A stretch of DNA of 64,000 nt from Desulfobacterales bacterium (GTDB lineage: Bacteria; Desulfobacterota; Desulfobacteria; Desulfobacterales; JAHDSC01), in NCBI GenBank assembly GCA_016931455.1, contig JAFGES010000129.1:1-64000 (forward strand), written 5' to 3'. Below, piece by piece: positions 26,492 through 34,946 of this stretch. The notes under the pieces are model-generated. The model was not told where the DNA came from and searched no databases. It saw nothing but the letters and a program-made list of their open reading frames with translations. Made by a program: the position numbers and the translations under genes. Each line of letters starts with the position of its first letter. Position 1 is the first letter of the stretch.

Positions 26492-28165
26492 TTAAAGAAT
26501 TGTATAACCCGGCCCGTCCCCTCCCTCCGGGGATGTCCAGGTTATATTTTTAAATGGATCCTTTATGTCACAAGTTTTACAATGAAGGCAATTTGATGGA
26601 TTTAGTTTAAGCCTTCGTTCGGCTGTTTTTTCGTCTAATTCAATTTCATAAACATTACCCGGGCAAAAGCGAGTGCAAGGGTTTTGATATTTTTCATAAC
26701 ATTCATTGACGCATATATTGTGATCATGAACCACGATATGGCTCGGCTGATCCTCTCGATGAACGGTCTTTGACAGATAAACACCGGTAAGCTTGTCAAC
26801 ATACAAAATCCCATCATAATTTTTTGTGTCAAAACCTTCAATAGATTCCTTTGGCTGACCCCTTAAAACCTTAAGCGTACGATCATCTTCTTCAATCGAC
26901 ATCTTATCATAGAGGCCCCGCCCTTTAGTAAGATATTGGAGGCCTAAATGAAGAAATTTAAGAGGACCTTTTTTAGAAAGCGCCTGCGCAAAATTCCTAC
27001 CTTCATAAATTTCCGTTTTGGCCCAACTGCCTTCAAACAACGTTTGGTAATAACTGAGGGTTTCCTGATTATAACTCTTATTGTCCAATGCATTTACAAT
27101 TGCCTCGGCAGCCGACATACCCGATTTCATGGACAGATGAATTCCTTTCAGCCCGGGTGTATTTTGCATTGCGGCACAGCCTCCCACCAGTAAACCGCCA
27201 TCGACTGCGAGCCTTGGAATTGTAAAATACCCACCGGTGGAAACCGTTCGGGCTCCCTGTTCAATCACCTTACCACCCTTGATTATATTGGCTATAAAAG
27301 GATGCTGTTTAAATTTTAAAAATTCCTCATAAAGATCCAACATCGGATTTTGGTAGGAAAGTCCGATAAGCAAGCCGATCGCCGCTTTGTTATCTTTCAT
27401 CTCATAGATAAATCCTCCTCCGGGAGTATTAAAGCCCAGCGGATAGCCATAGGTGTGGATATCATTGTTTTTACTAGTTGTAAAATAGTTGGGTTCCGGT
27501 AACTGGATCACTTCTTTGATTCCTGTCTCAAAGACTTGCGGCATTTTCCCTGAAAAAATATCCAGTTTTTTTGAAATATCTTTCACCAGGCTTCCCCTTG
27601 CCCCTTCACATAGAACTGTGACCTTAGCCATTAGATCGATTCCCGGCTCAAAGTTGCCTTTGGGCAAACCGTCTTTTCCAAGCCCCTTATCACCGGTTCG
27701 CACACCGATAATGGTTTTTTGGTCCTGGCCGTAAAGGATTTCTTTACCGGCAAAGCCCGGAAAAATATTTACTCCAAGCTCTTCAGCAATGCCGGCGAGC
27801 CATTTTGTGAACTTGGATAGGCTGATGACATAAAAGTTTTTATTATGCATATATCGCGGTATAAATGGAACACGATACGATTTGTGATGCGTCAAAAAAT
27901 AGAACCCATCCCCTCTGACAGTTGCTTCAATCGGACATTCTCTTTGTAAAAAATCCGGCAACAATTCCTCCAAAGCAACAGGATTCAGGATCGCTCCGCT
28001 CAAAGCATGGGAACCGATATCGGACCCTTTTTCAATTAGAGCAACCTCAATGTTTTTATTGTTTTTCCGAGCAAGCTGCATCAACCGAATCGCCCCCGCG
28101 AGACCAGCAGGACCACCTCCTACAAAAAGGACATCAAAATCAATTTTTTCACGTTCCGTATGCAT
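26492..28165 (-). CDS. Electron transfer flavoprotein:quinone oxidoreductase
   Basis: 557 aa from the ATG at 28165, which follows AAGAAGGTG at good spacing; the TTG at 28189 is less likely. N-terminal FAD Rossmann motif GGGPAGLAGAIRLMQ, the central membrane/quinone region, and a C-terminal 4Fe-4S site with NCLHCKTCDIKDP plus CTRFCPG. It passes electrons from ETF (fed by acyl-CoA dehydrogenases) to the quinone pool. It is convergent with ubiB. No ETF subunit genes are in the window. Confidence 0.93.
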   Translation of the reverse strand: MHTEREKIDFDVLFVGGGPAGLAGAIRLMQLARKNNKNIEVALIEKGSDIGSHALSGAILNPVALEELLPDFLQRECPIEATVRGDGFYFLTHHKSYRVPFIPRYMHNKNFYVISLSKFTKWLAGIAEELGVNIFPGFAGKEILYGQDQKTIIGVRTGDKGLGKDGLPKGNFEPGIDLMAKVTVLCEGARGSLVKDISKKLDIFSGKMPQVFETGIKEVIQLPEPNYFTTSKNNDIHTYGYPLGFNTPGGGFIYEMKDNKAAIGLLIGLSYQNPMLDLYEEFLKFKQHPFIANIIKGGKVIEQGARTVSTGGYFTIPRLAVDGGLLVGGCAAMQNTPGLKGIHLSMKSGMSAAEAIVNALDNKSYNQETLSYYQTLFEGSWAKTEIYEGRNFAQALSKKGPLKFLHLGLQYLTKGRGLYDKMSIEEDDRTLKVLRGQPKESIEGFDTKNYDGILYVDKLTGVYLSKTVHREDQPSHIVVHDHNICVNECYEKYQNPCTRFCPGNVYEIELDEKTAERRLKLNPSNCLHCKTCDIKDPFKNITWTSPEGGDGPGYTIL

Positions 28166-28502
28166 ATTTTTCACCTTCTTTGTATTCAAATAATACTTGT
28201 AAGAGACTCGGCCTATATTAAAGGCCGATATCTAAGAATTTACAGCAAACACCTTTCGATGGAAATTTTCAAATAGCATGAGTCGCTTTTTTTGTAAATA
28301 GAACAAGGCTACAGGATCAATCCTCGGTCAAACTTGCCCTTTTAATAATATCTTTCCCGTATTACTGCATTACGCATCATGACGTTGTATTATTCTTTAA
28401 AATGATGTATTTAAGGTTAAAAAATCATTTTTAACATGATTGAAGCGATCTATTCTGGCATATTATTTTTGTTGGAATGCTTTTTATGATAAGGATTAGC
28501 TT
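28166..28502. other. Intergenic region upstream of ETF-QO and the toxin-antitoxin operon
   Basis: 337 bp. It contains the ETF-QO upstream region, a 48-bp remnant of a dinB 3' end at 28316-28363 and the presumed promoter and ribosome site (AAGGAT) of the antitoxin. No other feature was recognised. Confidence 0.5.
28316..28363 (-). repeat. Displaced copy of the dinB 3' end (left repeat)
   Basis: 48 bp that match 29128-29175 at 44 positions. Translated on the minus strand both copies encode the same peptide YGKDIIKRASLTED followed by a stop, so all four differences are synonymous. The homology stops abruptly and an in-frame stop precedes it, so this is a remnant and not a gene. Confidence 0.85.
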
Positions 28503-28721
28503 ATGACCAAGTTACTTGATAAAGCTTTTGAGGAGGCTTCAAAACTTTCCGAATTGGATCAGAACGCATTGGCCAAATGGGTCTTGGATGAATTGGATTC
28601 AGAAAGAGCCTGGCTTAAAACTTTTGGTGAATCAGAGGATGTTTTAGAAAAACTCGCAGATGAAGCCCTTACCGAAAAACGTAAAGGCAAAACAACTTCT
28701 CTTGATATCAATCGCTTATGA
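28503..28721 (+). CDS. Antitoxin of a RelE/ParE-type toxin-antitoxin pair
   Basis: 72 aa, acidic, helical (KAFEEASKLSELDQNALAKWVLDEL), ending TTSLDINRL, as in small antitoxins partnered with RelE-like toxins. AAGGAT precedes the ATG. Its TGA overlaps the toxin ATG in an ATGA junction (28718-28721), the usual translational coupling. The DNA-binding fold is not obvious. It lies between two copies of the dinB 3' end, so it is probably acquired. Confidence 0.75.
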   Translation: MTKLLDKAFEEASKLSELDQNALAKWVLDELDSERAWLKTFGESEDVLEKLADEALTEKRKGKTTSLDINRL

Positions 28722-28996
28722 AATCCTTAGCAACCTCTCAATTTTGGAAGTGCTATGATGACCTTCCTAAAGATATCAAGAAACAGGCAAAGAATGCTTA
28801 TGTATTGTTTTCTAATGATCCATATTATCCAAGTCTACACTTCAAAAGAATTCATTCATCACGACCAATTTTTTCAGTCCGGATAAATATTGATTACCGC
28901 ACTATTGGAATTCTTGAGGATAATGAGATTACATGGTTTTGGATCGGATCGCATGTACAATACGACGCTCTCATCAAAAGAATTAGAAATACATAA
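28718..28996 (+). CDS. RelE/ParE-superfamily toxin
   Basis: 92 aa basic protein with the RelE-fold pattern: helical N-terminus (WKCYDDLPKDIKKQAKNAY), LHFKRI strand, and a central sheet (FSVRINIDYRTIGIL...ITWFWIGSHVQYD). Arg/Tyr/His residues at the C-terminal half fit an mRNA-cleaving toxin, but the exact mechanism cannot be called. It overlaps the antitoxin by 4 bp. A hairpin with 10-bp stem follows at 29025. Confidence 0.78.
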   Translation: MKSLATSQFWKCYDDLPKDIKKQAKNAYVLFSNDPYYPSLHFKRIHSSRPIFSVRINIDYRTIGILEDNEITWFWIGSHVQYDALIKRIRNT

Positions 28997-29024
28997 GAAA
29001 TACATAGTATCTTTGATCACCTCT

Positions 29025-29047
29025 TAAACGATTTATCAAATCGTTTA
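29025..29047. terminator. Possible hairpin between toxin and dinB 3' ends
   Basis: TAAACGATTT (29025-29034) pairs with AAATCGTTTA (29038-29047) around a 3-base loop, 29 bp after the toxin stop and 82 bp after the convergent dinB stop. No T tract follows on either strand, so a terminator role for either gene is uncertain. Confidence 0.35.
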
Positions 29048-29127
29048 CGCTGATGCATACTCTCTAGCTCCTGCCATATGATTATTGGATTCAATTAAAA
29101 ATTTTATGTGATTGCCCTGACAACCGA

Positions 29128-29175
29128 ATCAATCCTCAGTCAGACTTGCCCGTTTAATAATATCTTTTCCGTATT
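29128..29175 (-). repeat. dinB 3' end (right repeat)
   Basis: This 48-bp segment is the functional end of dinB and is duplicated at 28316-28363. Between the copies lie 764 bp holding only the toxin-antitoxin pair. The arrangement resembles integration at a gene 3' end with the coding end restored. Confidence 0.85.
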
Positions 29176-30286
29176 TCCGAGTGATAACATCGATTGCCCG
29201 ATCCACTTTTTCCCATTTTCGGCCCTGCCTTTGCTCTGTTTTAAAAAGATCCATCTGGACCGGCAGGTCGGCGGACACCAGGTTGGAAGCAGCTAAACCC
29301 ACCAAGCGTATTTTTTTTATAATCTTGTATCGGCTTAGTATTTTTTGAGCTAACTTATAAATCGTTACCGTAGATTTTGTCGGGCAATCAACCGTAAGGC
29401 TTCGCGTTACTTGTTCAAAATCCGCATGTTTGATCTTAAGTGTTATGGTTTTTGCTCTCATGTTCAATCTTCTTAAATCACGGCCAATCTCTTCAGCTTG
29501 AATTAAAAGGTAACGATTCAGAAGACGTACATCACTTGTATCTTCAAATAACGTATGCTCGCTGCTGATGGATTTATTTGGACTTAAAGGTGAAACCGGC
29601 GAATTGTCGATACAGTAAGAAAGCTCTAAAAGCCGTTTACCATACTTACCCAGCTTTTTAAAAAGCATATCTAGGGGATAATTTTTAACATCTCCCAGCG
29701 TTCTAATACCCATTCGCGCTAAAATTCGATTGCGTTCTTGACCAACCCCCGGCACCTTTTGAATCGGCAAAGATTCGATAAACTCTAAAGCGATATGCGG
29801 CATAATCAATGTCAGCCCATCCGGTTTATTAAGATCTGATGCAATTTTTGCGAGAAACTTATTGGGCGCAATTCCCACTGAACAGGACAACTGCAAACAC
29901 GCTTTTATCTTTTTCTTTATTTCAACAGCAATTTTCTCCGGTCCTCCAAACAATTTACTGCAGCCGGTGATATCCACATAAGCTTCATCAATTGAAACCG
30001 GTTCGACCAATGGAGAAAACCCGTTTAGCAGGAACATGATTTGATTTGATATTTCCTTGTAACGCTCCATTCTCGGAGGTAAAAATATCGCCTGCGGACA
30101 CCGCTGTTTGGCCTGATAAATCGGCATCGCTGAATGAACCCCGTATTTTCGGGCTTCATAACTGGCCGTGGAAACAACGCTGCGATAGGACGTTCCGCCT
30201 ATAATCAGACATTTACCTTTTAGATCGGGATTGTCCAACTGTTCCACTGATGCATAAAATGCATCCATATCGATATGAATAATCAC
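29129..30286 (-). CDS. dinB: DNA polymerase IV (DinB, Y family)
   Basis: 385 aa translesion polymerase. Catalytic Asp sites are in IHIDMDAFYASVEQ (residues 3-16) and SIDEAYVD, followed by the IASDLNKPDGL palm motif, the helix-hairpin-helix PGVGQERN and a little-finger domain. There is no obvious C-terminal clamp-binding motif; the tail ends IIKRASLTED. It is divergent from the EndoQ-helicase fusion, 97 bp away. Its last 48 bp exist as a second copy at 28316. Confidence 0.95.
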   Translation of the reverse strand: MIIHIDMDAFYASVEQLDNPDLKGKCLIIGGTSYRSVVSTASYEARKYGVHSAMPIYQAKQRCPQAIFLPPRMERYKEISNQIMFLLNGFSPLVEPVSIDEAYVDITGCSKLFGGPEKIAVEIKKKIKACLQLSCSVGIAPNKFLAKIASDLNKPDGLTLIMPHIALEFIESLPIQKVPGVGQERNRILARMGIRTLGDVKNYPLDMLFKKLGKYGKRLLELSYCIDNSPVSPLSPNKSISSEHTLFEDTSDVRLLNRYLLIQAEEIGRDLRRLNMRAKTITLKIKHADFEQVTRSLTVDCPTKSTVTIYKLAQKILSRYKIIKKIRLVGLAASNLVSADLPVQMDLFKTEQRQGRKWEKVDRAIDVITRKYGKDIIKRASLTED

Positions 30287-30383
30287 AAGTCCATATTGAA
30301 ATATAAGTTGATTTGATCACAATATTTGTTATTTATTACAAATTTATACTAACATATTCTCATTTTTATAAAAAAGCCATATT

Positions 30384-33300
30384 ATGAAATTTATAGCCGA
30401 TCTTCATATCCATTCAAAATTTTCCAGAGCCACGGCAAAGAATCTGGATCTGGAAAACTTGTATATTGCCGCTCAACTCAAAGGAATTACCGTCGTTGGA
30501 ACCGGCGATTTTACTCATCCGGGTTGGTTTTCAGAATTAACCGATAAATTAGAACCTGCTGAGGAGGGCCTTTATAAGCTCAAAGATAAAATCGCCGAAA
30601 AATGTGATCAGAAGGTTCCTTTGTCCTGTCGCAATCCGGTTCGTTTTATTTTGGAAACTGAAATCAGTTGTATATACAAAAAAGGTATTAAAACCCGAAA
30701 AAATCATAATCTAGTATTCATGCCGAATTTTGAAACCGTTTCCGCTTTCAATTCAAAGCTGGATGCCATCGGAAATATTAAATCCGACGGAAGGCCGATT
30801 TTAGGCTTGGATGCGAAAGCTCTGCTTGAAATCGTACTTGAAACATCTGCAAAGGGAATTTTAATTCCAGCTCATATCTGGACCCCTTGGTTTTCACTTT
30901 TCGGCTCAAGGTCGGGTTTTGATTCAATTGAAGCGTGCTTTGAAGATTTAACCCCACATATATTTGCTGTTGAAACCGGGCTTTCATCAGACCCTGCGAT
31001 GAATTGGAGAGTCTCAAATTTAGATCGTCTGACCCTTGTATCGAATTCAGATGCACATTCCCCCTTGAATCTAGGTCGAGAAGCGAACCTATTGAATACC
31101 GAACTTTCTTATTCAAAAATATTTTCCGCCATTCAATCCGGCGATCCCAGCTGTTTTTTAGGGACATATGAGTTTTATCCAGAAGAAGGTAAATACCATC
31201 TGGATGGACATCGAAAATGCAATATCTGCTTTCGGCCGGAAAAATCCATAGCGCATAAAGGAACTTGTCCCGTGTGCGGAAACCCTCTGACGCTGGGGGT
31301 TTTATATCGTGTTGAGGAACTTGCAGACCGTGATGAGGGTGAAAAACCGGCAAAAACGCACCCCTTTTACAGCCTTATTCCTTTAACGGAAATTTTGTCG
31401 GAAATCCTCCAGGTCGGTCCTAAATCAAAACGCGTCAGCCAAAATTATCAGAAAGCACTTGAGTTGCTCGGGCCTGAATTTAATATCCTGCACCTCCTTT
31501 CTAGGAACGCAATTGACAAAGCCGGTATCTCCCTGCTGAGTGAAGCGATCGATAGAATGCGGCGAAAAAAAATCCATATCTATCCCGGCTATGACGGTGA
31601 ATACGGAAAAATAAAAATCTTTGAGCAAGACGAAAGGGAAAAACTGCAAGGACAAAAATCGCTCTTTGTCATACCGGTATCTAATCTGAATAAAACAAAA
31701 AATAATAGTAACCTCAGGTGCAAAAAGTCAATCTCGAATAATAGAAAACCATCTGCCGCATTGCAATGCGGCCCCCAAACTGAATCGGAAGAAAGAATTG
31801 ATAATATTTTCTGCGAACTGAATGAAGAGCAGCTCAAAGCGGTTACATATGGAAGTGGACCCTTATTGATCGTTGCCGGCCCCGGAACAGGCAAGACGCG
31901 AACCATTACCCATCGGATGGCTTATCTTATCCGGGAAAAAAAGATCGATCCAAAAAAGATTCTGGCGGTGACGTTTACAAATAAAGCCGCTCAAGAGATG
32001 CGCAATCGTTTGAACTTGTTCGTGAAAGATTCAAAATCTTTTCCATTTGTAGCAACTTTCCATTCGCTTTGTTTTAAAATTTTAAACGATCGAATTTTAA
32101 ACCATCCAAAAAAAAATATTGCCGCCGGTATCTCCAATCTTACGCCCCATAATTTTACGATAATCGACGAATCGGATCGAAAATTTCTAATTGGTGAGGC
32201 CGTACGATTCGTTAGTGAAGAAGGATTTCCTATTTCAATCCCGCCTGATATGCTTTCAGATATGATTGCAACGGCCAAACAACAAATACTTGGGCCTGAA
32301 GATACCCTGACAGCGCTTGTGAAACCCTCTGAAGTCGAGATCTTTTCCATGGTTTACAAAACATATCAGCGTCTCTTATCCATTCAAGGACTTTTGGATT
32401 ACGAAGATCTTATTTTCAACACCGTTAAACTTCTTGAAACAGAGGAAGCGATTGCTAAAAAATATCGGAAAGATTTCGAATTTATTTTTGTCGATGAATA
32501 TCAGGATTTAAATACGAGTCAATATCGTATGCTGAAAATGTTTGCTCCGCAAGATAAAGCGTTATGTGTAATTGGTGATCCCGATCAGTCCATTTATGGA
32601 TTCAGGGGTTCGGATATTCGCTATTTTAATAAGTTTCTAAATGATTACCCGAAGGCGCAAACCATCAATCTGGTTCGTAACTATCGTTCAACCGAGACCA
32701 TTTTAGAAGCATCATTTCAGGTTATCGCACAGAATCACACGAATTTTTCCGAACATCGCGTTTATTCAGGAATTGATGGCACTAAAACTTTAAGCATATT
32801 TGAATGCCTCACGGAAAAGTCGGAGGCGGTAACCATTGGAAAGACGATCGAACAAATGATCGGCGGAACCGGATTCCATTCCATCGACTTTGGGAAAATA
32901 GATGATACCGTTGATCGGGTTCCACGGGGATTTTCAGATTTTGCCGTTTTATATCGAACGAGCAATCAGGGACAAATTGTCGCAGATGTTTTTGACACTG
33001 CGGGTATTCCTTATCAAATCGTAAATAAAAAAAATATTCTTTACCAAAACGGTATTCAAGAACTTATTGCATTTTTAAAAGTTAGCGAGGGATGTGGTTC
33101 TTATTCTGATTTTGATAAAATTATGCATTGGAATACCGGCGGTGTCGGCAAAAAAACATTAAATAATTTTAAGATGTGGGCATATCAAAACGGTTACTCT
33201 CTTGATGAAGCTTTGGGTAATGTTAAATTATCATCCATACAAGGCATCAAAGCTGAGAGTCAACAAACACTTTCCGAGTTTGTTGATGACCTCTATATCG

Positions 33301-33848
33301 TTAAAAAAACGATTAAGGAATTTCCTATCGAAAAAAAATTAAATTATCTATCCGAACATATCCACCTCGAATCTGAAACAAAAAATAATCCGAAAATTGA
33401 GGAAGCATTTAACTATTTAATAACAATTTCCAGGAAATTCGGGCTTCGATCTTCTGATTTTATCACTGAGATTACCCTGCAGACCGATCCGGATTTTTAT
33501 GATCCTCGAGCCGAAAAGGTTTCCCTGATGACCATGCATGCCGCCAAAGGACTTGAATTTCCGATCGTCTTCATTATAGGTTGCGAAAAGGATTATATCC
33601 CTTTCAAGCGCTCCACTCATGAAAAGCCGAATATCGAAGAAGAAAGACGTCTTTTCTATGTGGCCATGACCAGAGCCCAAGAAAAGTTATACCTTTCTTA
33701 TGCGAAAAAGCGCTTGTTATACGGCAAATTATTAAACCGGGAGATTTCTCCCTTTGTAAGCGATATTGAAAAAAGATTAAAAAAATACGAACCGGCTTTT
33801 AACCTCAAGCACAAAACCAACAACCATTATCAGCTGAAATTATTCTAA
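30384..33848 (+). CDS. Endonuclease Q-like PHP nuclease fused to a UvrD/PcrA-type helicase
   Basis: 1154 aa. Residues 1 to about 420 match EndoQ, the PHP-fold enzyme that nicks 5' of deaminated bases and abasic sites: DLHIHSKFSRATAK (6-19), TGDFTHPGWF, NSDAHSPLNLGREAN, and the zinc site CNIC...CPVCGNPLTLGVLYRVEELADR. A linker of about 70 residues leads to an SF1A helicase with Walker A AGPGTGKT (about 496-503), VDEYQDLN (about 699), GDPDQSIYGFRGSD, NYRSTE, TMHAAKGLEF (about 1049) and VAMTRAQEKLYLS. Usually these are separate proteins. It neighbours dinB divergently, suggesting a DNA-damage role. Confidence 0.88.
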   Translation: MKFIADLHIHSKFSRATAKNLDLENLYIAAQLKGITVVGTGDFTHPGWFSELTDKLEPAEEGLYKLKDKIAEKCDQKVPLSCRNPVRFILETEISCIYKKGIKTRKNHNLVFMPNFETVSAFNSKLDAIGNIKSDGRPILGLDAKALLEIVLETSAKGILIPAHIWTPWFSLFGSRSGFDSIEACFEDLTPHIFAVETGLSSDPAMNWRVSNLDRLTLVSNSDAHSPLNLGREANLLNTELSYSKIFSAIQSGDPSCFLGTYEFYPEEGKYHLDGHRKCNICFRPEKSIAHKGTCPVCGNPLTLGVLYRVEELADRDEGEKPAKTHPFYSLIPLTEILSEILQVGPKSKRVSQNYQKALELLGPEFNILHLLSRNAIDKAGISLLSEAIDRMRRKKIHIYPGYDGEYGKIKIFEQDEREKLQGQKSLFVIPVSNLNKTKNNSNLRCKKSISNNRKPSAALQCGPQTESEERIDNIFCELNEEQLKAVTYGSGPLLIVAGPGTGKTRTITHRMAYLIREKKIDPKKILAVTFTNKAAQEMRNRLNLFVKDSKSFPFVATFHSLCFKILNDRILNHPKKNIAAGISNLTPHNFTIIDESDRKFLIGEAVRFVSEEGFPISIPPDMLSDMIATAKQQILGPEDTLTALVKPSEVEIFSMVYKTYQRLLSIQGLLDYEDLIFNTVKLLETEEAIAKKYRKDFEFIFVDEYQDLNTSQYRMLKMFAPQDKALCVIGDPDQSIYGFRGSDIRYFNKFLNDYPKAQTINLVRNYRSTETILEASFQVIAQNHTNFSEHRVYSGIDGTKTLSIFECLTEKSEAVTIGKTIEQMIGGTGFHSIDFGKIDDTVDRVPRGFSDFAVLYRTSNQGQIVADVFDTAGIPYQIVNKKNILYQNGIQELIAFLKVSEGCGSYSDFDKIMHWNTGGVGKKTLNNFKMWAYQNGYSLDEALGNVKLSSIQGIKAESQQTLSEFVDDLYIVKKTIKEFPIEKKLNYLSEHIHLESETKNNPKIEEAFNYLITISRKFGLRSSDFITEITLQTDPDFYDPRAEKVSLMTMHAAKGLEFPIVFIIGCEKDYIPFKRSTHEKPNIEEERRLFYVAMTRAQEKLYLSYAKKRLLYGKLLNREISPFVSDIEKRLKKYEPAFNLKHKTNNHYQLKLF

Positions 33849-33857
33849 GGACTTATT

Positions 33858-34247
33858 ATGGAAAAGAAACTGATTAAAACGATAAATCTCAAAAATAATT
33901 TAATATTAAAGGCTTATGATGCTTCCAAAAAGATAGCTGCCGATCGATGGCAAATTACTTTACTTATAAACATTGAAATTCCCATTCGTGAAACATTAGC
34001 AGGACGGATCGATGATGCTGTAGGCAGTATTGATGAAATCATACAGGCTCTTGGAGCCAACTTGATTTTTGAACAAAAAAGGACGCGTAATTTTATCGAT
34101 GCACAAGAAAAAGAAGAAAGTCTTAACACCTTATATGACTCTTTTTTGGAAAATTCTCTTGCATATCTATCGCATGCGAATTTTCCAAAAAAATTTGTCT
34201 TAAAAAAATACAAAGAATATCTGGATAAAAATAAATGGTATCGGTAA
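33858..34247 (+). CDS. Conserved-looking hypothetical protein after the EndoQ-helicase fusion
   Basis: 129 aa, no signal or membrane segment, basic with a pattern of beta strands first (ILKAYDASKKIAADRWQITLLINIEIPI) and helices after. I do not recognise the family. AAGGACTTATT precedes the ATG and it starts 9 bp after the fusion gene, so it is probably translated from the same message. A role with the nuclease-helicase is an inference from position only. Confidence 0.6.
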   Translation: MEKKLIKTINLKNNLILKAYDASKKIAADRWQITLLINIEIPIRETLAGRIDDAVGSIDEIIQALGANLIFEQKRTRNFIDAQEKEESLNTLYDSFLENSLAYLSHANFPKKFVLKKYKEYLDKNKWYR

Positions 34248-34358
34248 TAGATCGGTCAACCTCAATACCGGAATATTTTTATATTAAAGGATTCTTTGGA
34301 AACTGTCGATATCTGATTAAATTTCAAGTCATATGGAGAAAAGACAGTTTTCATCGCT

Positions 34359-34943
34359 ATGAAGTCTCTTTACCCGGGTATTCTTTTTTATATAATCTTG
34401 ATGACATTCCTGACAGCCTTTCACGCTGCCGCGGATATATACAAGTATGTCGACAGTGAGGGAGTCCTCCATTTTACCAATGTACCCACATCCTCTCTAT
34501 ATAGATATAGCCTATATAGCGGTAAGCGTCCCGAAATATCTTTACCGTCTTATTCAAACAGTCGATATGACCATCTGATAGCCGAAGCTTCAAAAAAGCA
34601 CGGACTCTCCTTTTCGCTTTTAAAGGCGCTGATAAAGGTTGAATCGGATTTTAATCCCAACGCGGTTTCACATGCAGGCGCATTGGGACTGATGCAAATT
34701 ATGCCCAAAAATATCAAAGCACTGAGTATAAATGATCCCTTTAGCCCTTGGGAAAGTATTATGGGGGGAGCCTATTATTTTAAACAGCTTCTCAATCGAT
34801 TTGATGGCGATTTGCCGCTGGCAATAGCCGCTTATAACGCCGGGCCCACCCGGGTTGCCCGCTTTAAAAGTATTCCTCCGATAAAAGAAACAGAAGATTA
34901 CGTCCGAAAAGTGATGAAATATTTTTATGCCTATAAAAAATAA
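34359..34943 (+). CDS. Lytic murein transglycosylase with DUF4124-like N-terminus
   Basis: 194 aa. A signal peptide (about 1-24) is followed by a short DUF4124-like segment (DIYKYVDSEGVLHFTNVP) and an SLT domain with the catalytic-Glu motif LIKVESDFNPNAVSHAGALGLMQIMP and AIAAYNAGPTRVAR. It cleaves peptidoglycan glycan strands to anhydromuropeptides in the periplasm, products a neighbouring AmpG-like importer could take up. The ATG has a weak ribosome site. The gene is 111 bp after the hypothetical gene and convergent with the pyrophosphorylase. Confidence 0.85.
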   Translation: MKSLYPGILFYIILMTFLTAFHAAADIYKYVDSEGVLHFTNVPTSSLYRYSLYSGKRPEISLPSYSNSRYDHLIAEASKKHGLSFSLLKALIKVESDFNPNAVSHAGALGLMQIMPKNIKALSINDPFSPWESIMGGAYYFKQLLNRFDGDLPLAIAAYNAGPTRVARFKSIPPIKETEDYVRKVMKYFYAYKK

Positions 34944-34946
34944 AAC

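Noticed and set aside
28364-29127. Integrase or transposase in the toxin-antitoxin insert
   Set aside because: No frame other than the toxin and antitoxin is present, so there is no mobility gene and the insertion mechanism stays unknown.
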